NCBI RefSeq assembly: GCF_002906655.1
Contig: NZ_CP025794.1
Span: 1,860,001-1,924,000, forward strand
DNA length: 64,000 bases
Reading direction: 5' to 3'
Source of the DNA: Vibrio hyugaensis
GTDB lineage: Bacteria > Pseudomonadota > Gammaproteobacteria > Enterobacterales > Vibrionaceae
Part shown: piece after piece, positions 47,146-56,126 of the stretch
Layout: each line of letters begins with the position of its first letter
How positions within the stretch are numbered: the stretch's first letter is position 1
Position numbers and translations under genes: made by a program
The notes under the pieces: model-generated
Told to the model about the DNA's origin: nothing
The model's database searches: none
What the model saw: only the letters and a program-made list of their open reading frames with translations

Positions 47146-47718
47146 ATGCACAACGATCTTTTTTCTGACCTAATCAATCACGGCTTCCTCGAAAGCGAAG
47201 CGAACCAACTTATTGAACACGGTCAACAACTCGAACTTCCGACACGTCATATTCTTAACCACCAAGGTGAATTCAGCTCTCATATTTACTTTGTTTTAGC
47301 GGGGTTATGCCACGCGAGTTACCTGACCGACAAAGGTAAGGAATTCAGTAAAGAGTTCTACTGGGAAAAAGATTGGGTGATTGGTTTTGAGGGACTCATT
47401 AAGAGCCAGCCTTCCCCGTATTTATTAGAAACGCTAACGCCTTGTGATTTATTTTGCTTACCCATAGAGGTGTTACATCAGTGGCGAACAGAAAAGCATC
47501 CTATCTACTTAAAGCTGCTCGAAGCTCAATTGATGCATAAAGAAAACAAAGAACGCTTTATGTTGCTCTACTCACCGGAAGAGCGCTACCAACTATTTTG
47601 CCAACACTACCCGGATTTAGAGCAACGTATTACGGATAGTCAAATTGCCGCTTACTTAGGTATCACCGCCATCAGCCTTAGCCGCATTAAATCGCGTTTA
47701 AAGAGAGGGATTGAATAA
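47146..47718 (+). CDS. Crp/Fnr-family transcriptional regulator
   Basis: The ATG at 47146 gives 190 residues and avoids starting inside the cpdB terminator, as the longer frame would. An N-terminal cyclic-nucleotide-type sensor fold (about 15-120) contains HILNHQGEFSSHIYFVLAGL. The C-terminal helix-turn-helix is RITDSQIAAYLGITAISLSR (about 163-182), then a short basic tail. No Fe-S or heme cysteine motif is seen, so the signal is unknown. It lies just after cpdB and converges on dbpA. Its targets are not deducible from sequence. Confidence 0.85.
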   Translation: MHNDLFSDLINHGFLESEANQLIEHGQQLELPTRHILNHQGEFSSHIYFVLAGLCHASYLTDKGKEFSKEFYWEKDWVIGFEGLIKSQPSPYLLETLTPCDLFCLPIEVLHQWRTEKHPIYLKLLEAQLMHKENKERFMLLYSPEERYQLFCQHYPDLEQRITDSQIAAYLGITAISLSRIKSRLKRGIE

Positions 47719-47734
47719 CCTCAGATAAGATAGA

Positions 47735-47773
47735 AAAAACAAAGGCGCTCGATATTAAGCGCCTTTGTTTTAA
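47735..47773. terminator. Bidirectional terminator between the Crp/Fnr gene and dbpA
   Basis: AACAAAGGCGCT pairs with AGCGCCTTTGTT around CGATATTA, with T-rich flanks on both strands. Confidence 0.92.
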
Positions 47774-47785
47774 GTGAAATTCTGA

Positions 47786-49165
47786 TTACTTCAGAATACG
47801 AGCTCGGAACTGACGACCTTTCATCTTGCCGTTGCTGATGGTTTGCAATGCTTTCTTCGCGGCAGACTTCTCAACAGCCACATAAGAACGCATCGCCATC
47901 AATTGAATTTTACCTACTTGCGCACCAGTAATGCCGCCTTTGCCCGTTAAGCAACCGAGAATATCACCAGCACGTACTTTCTGTTTCTTACCACCATCGA
48001 TATTAATGGTCACCATTTTCGCCTGATATGGTTGCTGGTTTGACTTTGCTGGCAATGTCGCTGGCATCACATCCATATCCAAGTATTCTTCGATACGAGC
48101 TACGCGCAAGCCATCTTTCTCACCAAAGAAGCTAAATGCTAAGCCTTTACTACCCGCTCGACCTGTACGCCCGATGCGGTGCACGTGAACCTCAGGATCA
48201 CGAGACAATTCAAAGTTAAATACCGCATCAAGGGTATCTACATCAAGACCACGAGCGGCAACATCGGTTGCGACCAGAATAGAAACACTCTTGTTCGCAA
48301 ACTGAACCAATGCTTGGTCACGCTCACGCTGTTCAAGGTCACCATGAAGGTCAATTACACTGAACCCTTTATGATGCAACTCATCGGTCACGTTCTGCAC
48401 TTCTTTTTTGGTGTTACAGAACACAACAGCTGATTCCGGTTGGTGAGTCAGTAACAGGTTAGCCAGCGCTTCATCGCGAGCTTCCGAGCCTTCTACCTTG
48501 TAAAAGTATTGCGCGATACTTGATGTATCGTGTGTCGCTTCCACTTTAATCATTTCTGGCGATTGCATGATACGTTGAGCAATCTGCTCAATCTTTTCTG
48601 GGAATGTCGCACTAAACAATAAAGTTTGGCGCTGTTTAGGCGCTGCATCAATGATCGCATCCAACGCATCTTGGAACCCCATATCGAGCATGCGATCCGC
48701 TTCATCCAACACGAGCGTATTTAGCTCTTCAAGGTTGATGCGGCCTTTATCTAGATGATCAAGGATACGTCCAGGTGTACCTACTAAGATGTGTGCACCA
48801 TGCTCTAGAGAACCAATTTGAGGCCCCATTGGCATACCGCCACACAAGGTCAAAACTTTAATGTTGTGAATACCGCGACCTAGTGTACGGATCTCTTTCG
48901 CCACCTGATCAGCCAACTCACGGGTTGGGCATAGCACCAACGACTGCACGCGAAAACGCTTTACGTTGAGGTTTGATAATACGCCGAGACCAAATGCAGC
49001 TGTTTTACCTGAGCCTGTTTTACCCTGACCAATCACATCGCGCTGATTCAAAATCGCAGGTAAGCTCAACGCTTGAATTGGCGTCATATGGGTGTAGTTC
49101 AATGATTCAAGCGTCTCTAGTAGCGCTGGATTAAGCCCTACTTGGTCAAAAGTTTGTTTGCTCAC
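47786..49165 (-). CDS. dbpA: ATP-dependent RNA helicase DbpA
   Basis: DbpA is a DEAD-box helicase stimulated by helix 92 of 23S rRNA and acts in 50S maturation. The 459-residue protein has the Q motif TPIQALSLP, motif I GQGKTGSGKTAAF (about 47-59), DEAD (LDEADRMLDMGF), SAT (LLFSATFPEK) and HRIGRTGRAG. The C-terminal RNA-binding domain (about 385-459) contains TINIDGGKKQKVRAGDILG and ends GRQFRARILK. That domain identifies it as DbpA rather than another DEAD-box protein. Confidence 0.96.
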   Translation of the reverse strand: MSKQTFDQVGLNPALLETLESLNYTHMTPIQALSLPAILNQRDVIGQGKTGSGKTAAFGLGVLSNLNVKRFRVQSLVLCPTRELADQVAKEIRTLGRGIHNIKVLTLCGGMPMGPQIGSLEHGAHILVGTPGRILDHLDKGRINLEELNTLVLDEADRMLDMGFQDALDAIIDAAPKQRQTLLFSATFPEKIEQIAQRIMQSPEMIKVEATHDTSSIAQYFYKVEGSEARDEALANLLLTHQPESAVVFCNTKKEVQNVTDELHHKGFSVIDLHGDLEQRERDQALVQFANKSVSILVATDVAARGLDVDTLDAVFNFELSRDPEVHVHRIGRTGRAGSKGLAFSFFGEKDGLRVARIEEYLDMDVMPATLPAKSNQQPYQAKMVTINIDGGKKQKVRAGDILGCLTGKGGITGAQVGKIQLMAMRSYVAVEKSAAKKALQTISNGKMKGRQFRARILK

Positions 49166-49311
49166 AGGGAAATATCCTCAGGTGGGATGGAAAAGAGGGC
49201 ACATTATCGCCAGATTTGTCACGAAGACCAGTTAAAATTAACCATTGTTAATGAGTAATAGCAGAAAACGACGTAAAGTCAGCTGCATTCGCTTATTAAT
49301 GGATACTGGAA

Positions 49312-49764
49312 ATGATCAACTGGACAGCCCTCCCTTTTACTCAACTGACCACGACTCAACTGTATGAAATGCTGCGTTTGCGTGTGGATGTCTTTGTCGT
49401 AGAACAAACTTGTCCCTACCCAGAGCTCGATGGCAAAGATACGCTTGATGGTGTCTATCACTTGTTGGGTTATAACGGAGATGAACTCGTCGCTTGTGCT
49501 CGTTTATTACCTGCAGGCACCACTTACGACAATGTGAGTATTGGTCGTGTGGTGACGAAACAAAGTGCACGAGGCGGAGGTCTGGGACATGAACTACTTG
49601 AGCAAGCCTTACAACATTGTCAACAGCTTTGGGCAGGTCAAACGATAGATATCGGCGCACAAGAACACCTGGTGGTTTTCTATGCGAGTCATGGCTTTGA
49701 AGTTATTTCCGAAAGCTACCTTGAGGATGGTATCCCTCATGTGGATATGCGCCGAGTAAACTAA
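49312..49764 (+). CDS. elaA: GNAT-family acetyltransferase, ElaA-like
   Basis: This 150-residue protein carries one GNAT fold. It begins MINWTALPFTQLTTTQLYEM, keeps the ElaA-type stretch LRVDVFVVEQTCPYPELDGK, and has the acetyl-CoA segment GRVVTKQSARGGGLGHELLE (Q/R-x-x-G-x-G/A type). The ending EDGIPHVDMRR is also typical of ElaA. The acceptor substrate is unknown. The next gene begins on the base after its stop, so the two are co-transcribed. Confidence 0.93.
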   Translation: MINWTALPFTQLTTTQLYEMLRLRVDVFVVEQTCPYPELDGKDTLDGVYHLLGYNGDELVACARLLPAGTTYDNVSIGRVVTKQSARGGGLGHELLEQALQHCQQLWAGQTIDIGAQEHLVVFYASHGFEVISESYLEDGIPHVDMRRVN

Positions 49765-50610
49765 ATGTCACCTCATCATTTGGCGCTATTCTTACTGGTT
49801 ATCGGTAACTTGGCAGCATCACTTTCCGATGTTGCCGTTAAACTGCTCGAAGGTGGAATTTCCCCCTTCCAATACATGTTTGTGCGCCAATTGGCTTCAC
49901 TGTTGATCCTCTTACCTTTTTACCTCAAACAAAACCCAAGTAAACGCAGCCTCAAGCAAGTTCCTATTACTTTGTTGCGAGCGCACCTAATATTGATTGG
50001 TAGCGGGTGCATGATGGTCGCAGTCACTTACCTGCCCCTCGCAACCGCCAACGCCGTCTTTTACGCCGCACCAATTCTAATGTTGCCACTGTCAGTACTG
50101 TTTCTCAAAGAACATCCACCATTGAGAAAAGTATTACTGACTGGTTTTGGTTTCTTTGGTGTCTTAGTGGTACTCCGGCCAGATCACTTCCATTGGGCTG
50201 CGTTGTTTGCACTCGGCACAGCAACCACGCTGGCGATGTTCAATATATTGGTAAGAAAACTGCCTAGCGAACAATCCGTCGTCACAACGCTTTGGTGGAC
50301 AACCTTATTCTCCCTGCCTGTGTCGACGTTATTAGCTGGGGTTTATTGGCAACCTATGACTTGGCAGGAACTGGCGCTGGTAATCGCGAGTGCGATCTGT
50401 ATTTTGAGCTATAACGGTCTGGCAGTATTGGCATATCAAAAAGCCCCTGCCGGAGAGATTGCCTTGGCGGAATACTCAGGGCTAGTATTCGTGACACTCT
50501 TTGGAATATGGTGGTTTGATGAGATTCCAGACTGGCTCACTGCAGTGGGAATTTTGATGATCGTGTTGCCTCTTCTTCCTTGGAATAAGAAAATGAAACT
50601 AACCTCTTAA
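49765..50610 (+). CDS. EamA/DMT-family transporter
   Basis: This 281-residue inner-membrane protein has ten predicted helices in two EamA repeats (about 5-140 and 150-280). Landmarks are LASLLILLPFYLKQNPSKRS, AVFYAAPILMLPLSVLFLKE in the first repeat and EIALAEYSGLVFVTLFGIWW in the second, matching the drug/metabolite exporter family. Substrate unknown. It abuts elaA directly, suggesting translational coupling. Confidence 0.9.
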   Translation: MSPHHLALFLLVIGNLAASLSDVAVKLLEGGISPFQYMFVRQLASLLILLPFYLKQNPSKRSLKQVPITLLRAHLILIGSGCMMVAVTYLPLATANAVFYAAPILMLPLSVLFLKEHPPLRKVLLTGFGFFGVLVVLRPDHFHWAALFALGTATTLAMFNILVRKLPSEQSVVTTLWWTTLFSLPVSTLLAGVYWQPMTWQELALVIASAICILSYNGLAVLAYQKAPAGEIALAEYSGLVFVTLFGIWWFDEIPDWLTAVGILMIVLPLLPWNKKMKLTS

Positions 50611-50663
50611 CAGGAACAAGACAAAAGGATAGTAAATGGCAGAGAACAAGCAACGAGTAGTTA

Positions 50664-50698
50664 GAAATAAAAAAGGCGCGAATCATCGCGCCTTCTAG
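50664..50698 (-). terminator. Intrinsic terminator after oapA
   Basis: On the minus strand AAGGCGCGATGATTCGCGCCTT folds into an 8-9-bp stem and is followed by TTTTATTTC. Confidence 0.9.
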
Positions 50699-50714
50699 GA
50701 GTTCTTCTTTAACG

Positions 50715-51314
50715 TTACTTATTGCGACCGAATGTGCCATCAGATAAACGGAAAAACATCACTGACTCACCACTTTTTTCTAGTTGCAGCATGTCTAGCT
50801 TACCATCATCCGCGAGCTTAAAGCGGACTAATTGGCCTTGCTTGATTCGACTTAGCGGTTTGTCGCTGCCTTCAATTTTTACCAAGGCATTCAAATCGCC
50901 CATCGAAAGCTGATTACTACGGAACACTTGAGCAAGAGTATCACCATTTTTCACCGTGTATTCTTTCCACTGTTCCGATTTTGGCTCTGCGTTTTGTGCA
51001 GAGCGTTGCTCACTCAAGCTTTGCGCGTTAAGTTGAATCGCCACACGTTGAGTCTCTTTCTCAGCTTGGGGCTCGATCAGCTGCTCAGTATCTTTAGGTA
51101 CTGGAATAATCAGAAGTACCAGCACCACAGGTACCAATACCATTAAAGCTCGCTGATGTAGCTTTGGAAGACGATGCCAAAATTCGGTGACAGGTTGCAT
51201 TCGCTCTTGCCACTTTTCTTTATTGAAAGGCTGCTTCCAGTCGATAGCAGCGAATTTCTGCTTGATCAACTCGACTTGGTCGACTTGCTGCTTTTTCTTT
51301 CTGCGACGATTCAT
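50715..51314 (-). CDS. OapA/YtfB-family cell envelope protein with LysM-like domain
   Basis: The ATG at 51314 gives 199 residues, beginning with the basic cytosolic MNRRRKKKQQVDQVELIKQK. A single membrane helix follows (about 75-92, ALMVLVPVVLVLLIIPVP), then a Gln/Glu-rich periplasmic linker (about 95-120) and a C-terminal OapA/LysM-like domain with EYTVKNGDTLAQVFRSNQLS. This is the architecture of E. coli YtfB, which locates to the division septum by binding glycan. It is divergent from fklB, as ytfB is in E. coli. The longer frame to 51446 adds hydrophobic residues unlikely to be translated. Confidence 0.9.
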   Translation of the reverse strand: MNRRRKKKQQVDQVELIKQKFAAIDWKQPFNKEKWQERMQPVTEFWHRLPKLHQRALMVLVPVVLVLLIIPVPKDTEQLIEPQAEKETQRVAIQLNAQSLSEQRSAQNAEPKSEQWKEYTVKNGDTLAQVFRSNQLSMGDLNALVKIEGSDKPLSRIKQGQLVRFKLADDGKLDMLQLEKSGESVMFFRLSDGTFGRNK

Positions 51315-51380
51315 TCTGATGAGTCCCTTAATACTTCTAGTGTCAGTATAAAAATACCAGCGCGGAGAGTATATGTTTTT

Positions 51381-51405
51381 CGCCAAAGTAAAATGTAATT
51401 TGGCG
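51381..51405. promoter_or_regulatory. Inverted repeat in the oapA-fklB divergent region
   Basis: CGCCAAA (51381-51387) and TTTGGCG (51399-51405) flank 11 AT-rich bases. It lies about 67 bases upstream of oapA. The symmetry would suit an operator or a leader hairpin; no regulator can be named. Confidence 0.45.
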
Positions 51406-51546
51406 TAAATTAGCAGAAATTTCACTTGGAGTAAGAGATAAGTCACACCCTAAACCTCACATCGACACATTGATGCGCAATCATTTAAACCTAAGCGCGA
51501 AACTGCTATCCTGTTACCTTTATCACTCCTAATAAGAGCGACATTC

Positions 51547-52167
51547 ATGTCTGAAATTAAATTTGAAACTGCAGAGCAGAAAGCAAGTTACGGTATTGGT
51601 CTGCAAATGGGTCAGCAACTTGCTGGTTCTGGTCTAGAAGGTCTAAGCGTTGACGCTATCGCAGCAGGTATCGCTACAGCACTAACTGGCGACATGCCAT
51701 CAATCGAAATTGACGAAATCAACAACGCACTGCAAGAGCTTCACACTCGCGCAGAAGCCGTTCGTCAAGAAGCAGCAAAAGCAGCAGCTGCTGACGGCGA
51801 AGCTTTCCTAAAAGACAACGCTCTACGTCCGGAAGTAAACGTTCTTGAATCTGGTCTTCAGTACGAAATCATCACTGAAGGTACTGGTGAAATCCCAACA
51901 GCTGCAGCTCAAGTTCGCGTTCACTACCACGGTGAATTAACTGACGGTACTGTATTCGACAGCTCTGTTTCTCGTGGCCAACCAGCTGAGTTCCCAGTAA
52001 CTGGCGTAATCAAAGGCTGGGTTGAAGCACTTCAACTAATGCCTGTTGGTTCTAAGTGGAAACTATACATCCCACAAGACCTTGCATATGGTGAGCGTGG
52101 CGCAGGTGCTGCAATCCCTCCATTTGCAGCTCTAGTATTCGAAGTAGAACTACTAGACATCCTATAA
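51547..52167 (+). CDS. fklB: FKBP-type peptidyl-prolyl cis-trans isomerase (FKBP22)
   Basis: FklB is a 206-residue cytosolic prolyl isomerase of the MIP/FKBP22 type. The helical dimerisation region (about 1-95; [17 protein letters not shown]) precedes the FKBP domain (about 110-206) with [40 protein letters not shown] and [20 protein letters not shown]. No signal peptide is present. It is divergent from oapA/ytfB, as in E. coli, and has a strong terminator. Confidence 0.96.
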   Translation: MSEIKFETAEQKASYGIGLQMGQQLAGSGLEGLSVDAIAAGIATALTGDMPSIEIDEINNALQELHTRAEAVRQEAAKAAAADGEAFLKDNALRPEVNVLESGLQYEIITEGTGEIPTAAAQVRVHYHGELTDGTVFDSSVSRGQPAEFPVTGVIKGWVEALQLMPVGSKWKLYIPQDLAYGERGAGAAIPPFAALVFEVELLDIL

Positions 52168-52193
52168 TTGAGACCTCTCTCAATAACAAATTC

Positions 52194-52224
52194 GAAGCGG
52201 CGCTCACTAGCGCCGCTTTTTTTG
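52194..52224 (+). terminator. Intrinsic terminator after fklB
   Basis: AGCGGCGCT pairs with AGCGCCGCT around CACT, followed by TTTTTTTG. Confidence 0.93.
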
Positions 52225-52263
52225 TCTAGAATAAACAGACTTGAGCTCAACGAGCTTGAGTAG

Positions 52264-52290
52264 TATCCCAAGTAACCTCTAAATGCTTGG
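52264..52290. repeat. Short copy of the CCCAAGTAACCTC repeat
   Basis: TATCCCAAGTAACCTC followed by GCTTGGG forms a small inverted repeat. The 13 bases CCCAAGTAACCTC (52267-52279) are identical to those at 7254-7266 in the element before yjjP, so this may be a shortened remnant of the same family. Confidence 0.5.
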
Positions 52291-52333
52291 GCTAAGAAGC
52301 AACAATAATAATCGCAAGCCACACGGAGGTATT

Positions 52334-52813
52334 ATGCGTAAAACTCTTCTCACCTTAACCTTGCTCTCAATAAGCATTGGTACTGCCCACGCTTTTCTCG
52401 ATGCCGTTACCGATAAAGATGCCCAAAGTGGTTTGATGGATATGGTCAGTGAGGGAATGGGTGTGGAATCTTCACCGCTGACGGATTTATTGACGAGCCA
52501 ACTTCCCGTCTCGACTGAGCAAGCTGCCGGCGGCACAGGTGCACTGTTAGCTCTAGCGCAAGGCCAATTATCGGATCAGAATAGCAGTGAGCTTCAATCG
52601 CTCATTCCGGGAATGGAAAATTTACAAGGGGCTCAAAGTCTGCTTGGGAGCATTGAAAACTTAGGCGCTGTCCAAAGCACTTTCGACAAACTAGGCTTAG
52701 ACCCATCGATGATCAGCCAGTTTGCTCCAGTCATTTTAGGATACTTAGGCGACCAAGGTGCAAGTGAAGGGTTGCTAAATTCCCTTAGTGGACTTTGGGG
52801 AGCGGAAAGCTAA
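52334..52813 (+). CDS. DUF2780-type exported protein
   Basis: The ATG at 52334 follows GGAGGT and gives 159 residues with a clear signal peptide (1-20, ending TAHA). The mature protein is helical and rich in Gly/Ser/Leu/Gln without cysteines. QLPVSTEQAAGGTGALLALA and QLSDQNSSELQSLIPGM are the conserved DUF2780 blocks, and FAPVILGYLGDQGASEGLLN lies near the end. The family (VcgC/VcgE-like) is known from Vibrio and relatives; function is unknown. It is followed by 174 bases up to the rplQ stop, holding the rplQ terminator. Confidence 0.85.
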   Translation: MRKTLLTLTLLSISIGTAHAFLDAVTDKDAQSGLMDMVSEGMGVESSPLTDLLTSQLPVSTEQAAGGTGALLALAQGQLSDQNSSELQSLIPGMENLQGAQSLLGSIENLGAVQSTFDKLGLDPSMISQFAPVILGYLGDQGASEGLLNSLSGLWGAES

Positions 52814-52935
52814 AAACGTAAAATCAGAAACTTAAAACCAGCAGTAGTGATTTTAAATGTGAGATAAGGGAGTGAGTCCGCTAAAGGTAAAGAGAAAATT
52901 TCGATACTCGATTATCTCTAGGAAACAAATTTCAG

Positions 52936-52972
52936 ACACAAAAAAGCCGAGCTATTGCTCGGCTTTTTTTGT
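52936..52972 (-). terminator. Intrinsic terminator of the alpha operon
   Basis: On the minus strand AAAGCCGAGCAATAGCTCGGCTTT forms a stem followed by TTTTGTGTC. It ends transcription about 16 bases after rplQ. Confidence 0.93.
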
Positions 52973-52987
52973 TCTTACGAACTGAGA

Positions 52988-53368
52988 TTACTCAGCAGCT
53001 TCTTCAGCAGCTGGGCGATCTACAAGCTCAATGTAAGCCATTGGAGCTTTATCACCAGCACGGAAGCCAGCTTTTAGGATACGAGTGTAACCGCCCTGAC
53101 GAGCAGCAAAACGTGGACCTAGTTCGTTAAACAGTTTTGCAACTACTTCGTTATCACGAGTACGTGCAAATGCTAGACGACGGTTAGCAACACTGTCAGT
53201 CTTAGCTAGTGTAATCAAAGGCTCAACTACGCGACGTAGCTCTTTTGCTTTTGGCAAAGTAGTCTTGATAACTTCATGACGTACTAGAGAGCTAGCCATG
53301 TTGCTAAACATCGCTTTACGATGTGAGCTGTTGCGGTTGAGTTGACGACCACTCTTACGATGGCGCAT
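52988..53368 (-). CDS. rplQ: 50S ribosomal protein L17
   Basis: L17 lies near the exit tunnel of the large subunit. The 126-residue protein starts [20 protein letters not shown], the standard L17 N-terminus, and continues [22 protein letters not shown] sequence. The C-terminal acidic AAEEAAE tail is typical. It is the last gene of the alpha operon, 26 bases after rpoA. Confidence 0.98.
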
Positions 53369-53394
53369 GACCTAATCCTTCTAACTAGTATCGA

Positions 53395-54387
53395 TTAATC
53401 TTCAGCGATTGATGCAGGTGGCCAGTTTTCTAGGCGCATGCCCAGAGACAGACCACGTGACGCAAGTACGTCTTTAATCTCAGTAAGAGATTTTTTACCA
53501 AGGTTAGGCGTTTTAAGTAGCTCAACCTCAGTACGTTGTACTAGATCACCGATGTAGTGAATCGCTTCTGCTTTCAGACAGTTAGCAGAGCGAACTGTTA
53601 GTTCAAGATCGTCTACAGGACGCAGTAGGATCGGATCGAATTCTGGCTTCTCTTCCTTCTCCTCAGGTACACGTACATCACGAAGATCTACGAACGCATC
53701 CAATTGTTCAGCTAGGATAGTAGCTGCACGACGGATTGCTTCCTCAGGTTCTAGAGTACCGTTTGTTTCCATATCGATAACTAGCTTGTCTAAATCAGTG
53801 CGCTGTTCTACACGAGCTGCTTCTACAGCGTAGGCAATTTTGTCTACAGGGCTGTAAGTAGCATCTACTAGTAGGCGACCGATTGGACGCTCGTCTTCTT
53901 CGTTATGGATACGCGCAGAAGCTGGAACATAACCACGACCACGTTCTACTTTAATACGCATTGCGATTTCAGCATTGTCATCCGTTAGGTGACAAATAAC
54001 GTGTTCAGGGTTAGCGATCTCTACATCACCATCATGGGTGATGTCACCTGCAACCACAGGGCCCGAGCCTGATTTGTTCAAAGTAATGAACACTTCATCT
54101 TTGCCTTCGGCAACGCGTACAGCCAAACCTTTAAGGTTTAGAAGGATTTCAAGAATATCTTCTTGTACGCCTTCTTTAGTGCTGTACTCATGAAGTACGC
54201 CTTCGATTTCTACTTCTGTCACAGCACAACCTGGCATAGAAGATAGAAGGATACGGCGAAGTGCATTACCCAGAGTATGACCAAAGCCACGCTCTAATGG
54301 CTCAAGAGTTACTTTTGCGTGAGTCGAGCTGATTTGTTCGATGTCAACTAGACGTGGCTTAAGAAATTCTGTTACAGAACCCTGCAT
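53395..54387 (-). CDS. rpoA: DNA-directed RNA polymerase subunit alpha
   Basis: Alpha dimerises to nucleate RNA polymerase assembly and contacts activators and UP elements. The 330-residue length matches other gamma-proteobacteria. The N-terminal domain (1-235) includes [20 protein letters not shown]. The linker is acidic ([11 protein letters not shown]), and the C-terminal domain (about 250-330) has [20 protein letters not shown] and [13 protein letters not shown]. It lies 24 bases after rpsD in the alpha operon. Confidence 0.98.
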   Translation of the reverse strand: MQGSVTEFLKPRLVDIEQISSTHAKVTLEPLERGFGHTLGNALRRILLSSMPGCAVTEVEIEGVLHEYSTKEGVQEDILEILLNLKGLAVRVAEGKDEVFITLNKSGSGPVVAGDITHDGDVEIANPEHVICHLTDDNAEIAMRIKVERGRGYVPASARIHNEEDERPIGRLLVDATYSPVDKIAYAVEAARVEQRTDLDKLVIDMETNGTLEPEEAIRRAATILAEQLDAFVDLRDVRVPEEKEEKPEFDPILLRPVDDLELTVRSANCLKAEAIHYIGDLVQRTEVELLKTPNLGKKSLTEIKDVLASRGLSLGMRLENWPPASIAED

Positions 54388-54411
54388 TGTGTCCTCTCTT
54401 TAGTTTAAACC

Positions 54412-55032
54412 TTACTTAGAGTAAAGCTCGACGATCAATTGTTCGTTGATGTCAGCTGATAGATCAGAACGCTCAGGCATACGCTTGAATGTACCTTCCA
54501 TCTTGCCACCATCTACTTCAATCCAAGTTGGTTTTTCACGTTGTTCAGCAACTTCTAGAGCCGCTTTAATACGAGCTTGCTGTTTAGCTTTCTCGCGAAT
54601 AGAAACAACGTCATTAGCCGCTACTTTGAAAGAAGGAACGTTTACAACTTTACCGTTAACTAGGATAGCTTTGTGGCTAACTAGCTGACGTGCTTCTGCG
54701 CGAGTTGCGCCAAAGCCCATGCGGTAAACTACGTTATCAAGACGACCTTCAAGAAGCTGAAGCAGGTTCTCACCTGTGTTGCCTTTAAGGCGTGCAGCTT
54801 CTTTGTAGTAGTTACGGAATTGTTTTTCTAGAACGCCGTACATACGACGAACTTTTTGCTTCTCACGAAGCTGAACGCCATACTCAGATAGACGACCGCG
54901 ACGAGCGCCGTGTACACCTGGTGCGTTATCAATTTTACACTTGGTATCGATCGCGCGAACACCAGACTTAAGGAATAAGTCAGTGCCTTCACGACGGCTA
55001 AGCTTCAGCTTAGGACCCAAATATCTTGCCAT
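54412..55032 (-). CDS. rpsD: 30S ribosomal protein S4
   Basis: S4 is a primary 16S rRNA binder that nucleates 30S assembly, and in E. coli it represses the alpha operon by binding its leader. The 206-residue protein begins [40 protein letters not shown] and the S4 RNA-binding domain (about 96-160) with [20 protein letters not shown] follow. It has no zinc-binding N-terminal Cys cluster (C- type). Confidence 0.98.
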   Translation of the reverse strand: MARYLGPKLKLSRREGTDLFLKSGVRAIDTKCKIDNAPGVHGARRGRLSEYGVQLREKQKVRRMYGVLEKQFRNYYKEAARLKGNTGENLLQLLEGRLDNVVYRMGFGATRAEARQLVSHKAILVNGKVVNVPSFKVAANDVVSIREKAKQQARIKAALEVAEQREKPTWIEVDGGKMEGTFKRMPERSDLSADINEQLIVELYSK

Positions 55033-55059
55033 GATCTTTCTCCAGTAATCTAAAAAACG

Positions 55060-55455
<396 letters not shown>

Positions 55456-55467
55456 CTACCTTCCCGA

Positions 55468-55824
55468 TTATTTCTTGATCGGCTTACGCGGACCCTTACG
55501 GGTGCGAGCGTTGGTTTTAGTACGCTGTCCACGTAGTGGTAGACTGCGACGATGACGAAGACCACGGTAACAGCCAAGGTCCATAAGACGCTTGATGTTC
55601 ATAGATACTTCACGACGTAGATCACCTTCTACAGTGTACTTAGCTACACCATCACGCAGTTGATCGATCTGATCTTCAGTTAGTTCACTGATCTTAACAT
55701 CTTCAGCAATACCCACTTCAGCTAGGATAGCTTGAGAGCGAGTTTTACCGATGCCGTAGATCGCTGTTAGAGCGATTACAGCGTGTTTCTGATCAGGAAT
55801 GTTAATGCCTGCTATACGGGCCAT
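55468..55824 (-). CDS. rpsM: 30S ribosomal protein S13
   Basis: S13 sits in the 30S head and contacts the P-site tRNA and bridge B1. The 118-residue protein starts [20 protein letters not shown], and the C-terminal [20 protein letters not shown] is the conserved basic tail. It is the first gene of the alpha operon, behind a structured leader where E. coli S4 binds. Confidence 0.98.
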   Translation of the reverse strand: MARIAGINIPDQKHAVIALTAIYGIGKTRSQAILAEVGIAEDVKISELTEDQIDQLRDGVAKYTVEGDLRREVSMNIKRLMDLGCYRGLRHRRSLPLRGQRTKTNARTRKGPRKPIKK

Positions 55825-55858
55825 TATTCACTCCTAAGTGGTTCTATAAAAGAATTAG

Positions 55859-55947
55859 CCGCAGCAAAGCCCGTTATGGATACGCTGCGGGATACTACTT
55901 CTTTTGCACGCAAAAGGTAGGCCGAGGAATATACTCGACCTAACCTT
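55859..55947 (-). promoter_or_regulatory. Alpha-operon leader, structured (candidate S4 autoregulatory site)
   Basis: Three inverted repeats occupy the gap before rpsM. CCGCAGC/GCTGCGG spans 55859-55890. CTTTTGC/GCAAAAG spans about 55901-55916. A longer stem, AGGTCGAG with CTCGGCCT, spans about 55916-55947. In E. coli the corresponding mRNA leader forms a pseudoknot bound by S4. The similarity here is of position and structure; binding is inferred. Confidence 0.55.
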
Positions 55948-55973
55948 CGTTTTCAAGTAAAAATTTCTGCTAA

Positions 55974-56087
55974 TTAGCCTTGGCGCTGTTTGTGCTTTGG
56001 CTCACTGCAAATCACGCGAACGACACCGTTACGCTTGATTACTTTACAGTTACGGCAGATTTTTTTAACGGAAGCACGAACTTTCAT
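55974..56087 (-). CDS. rpmJ: 50S ribosomal protein L36
   Basis: L36 is a 37-residue large-subunit protein. The frame, read by hand on the minus strand, starts [15 protein letters not shown] and ends [11 protein letters not shown]. Cys11, Cys14, Cys27 and His32 form the zinc ribbon, so this is the zinc-containing (C+) version. It is the last gene of the spc operon, 39 bases after secY. Confidence 0.96.
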
Positions 56088-56126
56088 TGCTAAACTCCGT
56101 AATTGAAACTGAGTCTACCGTCGCTA

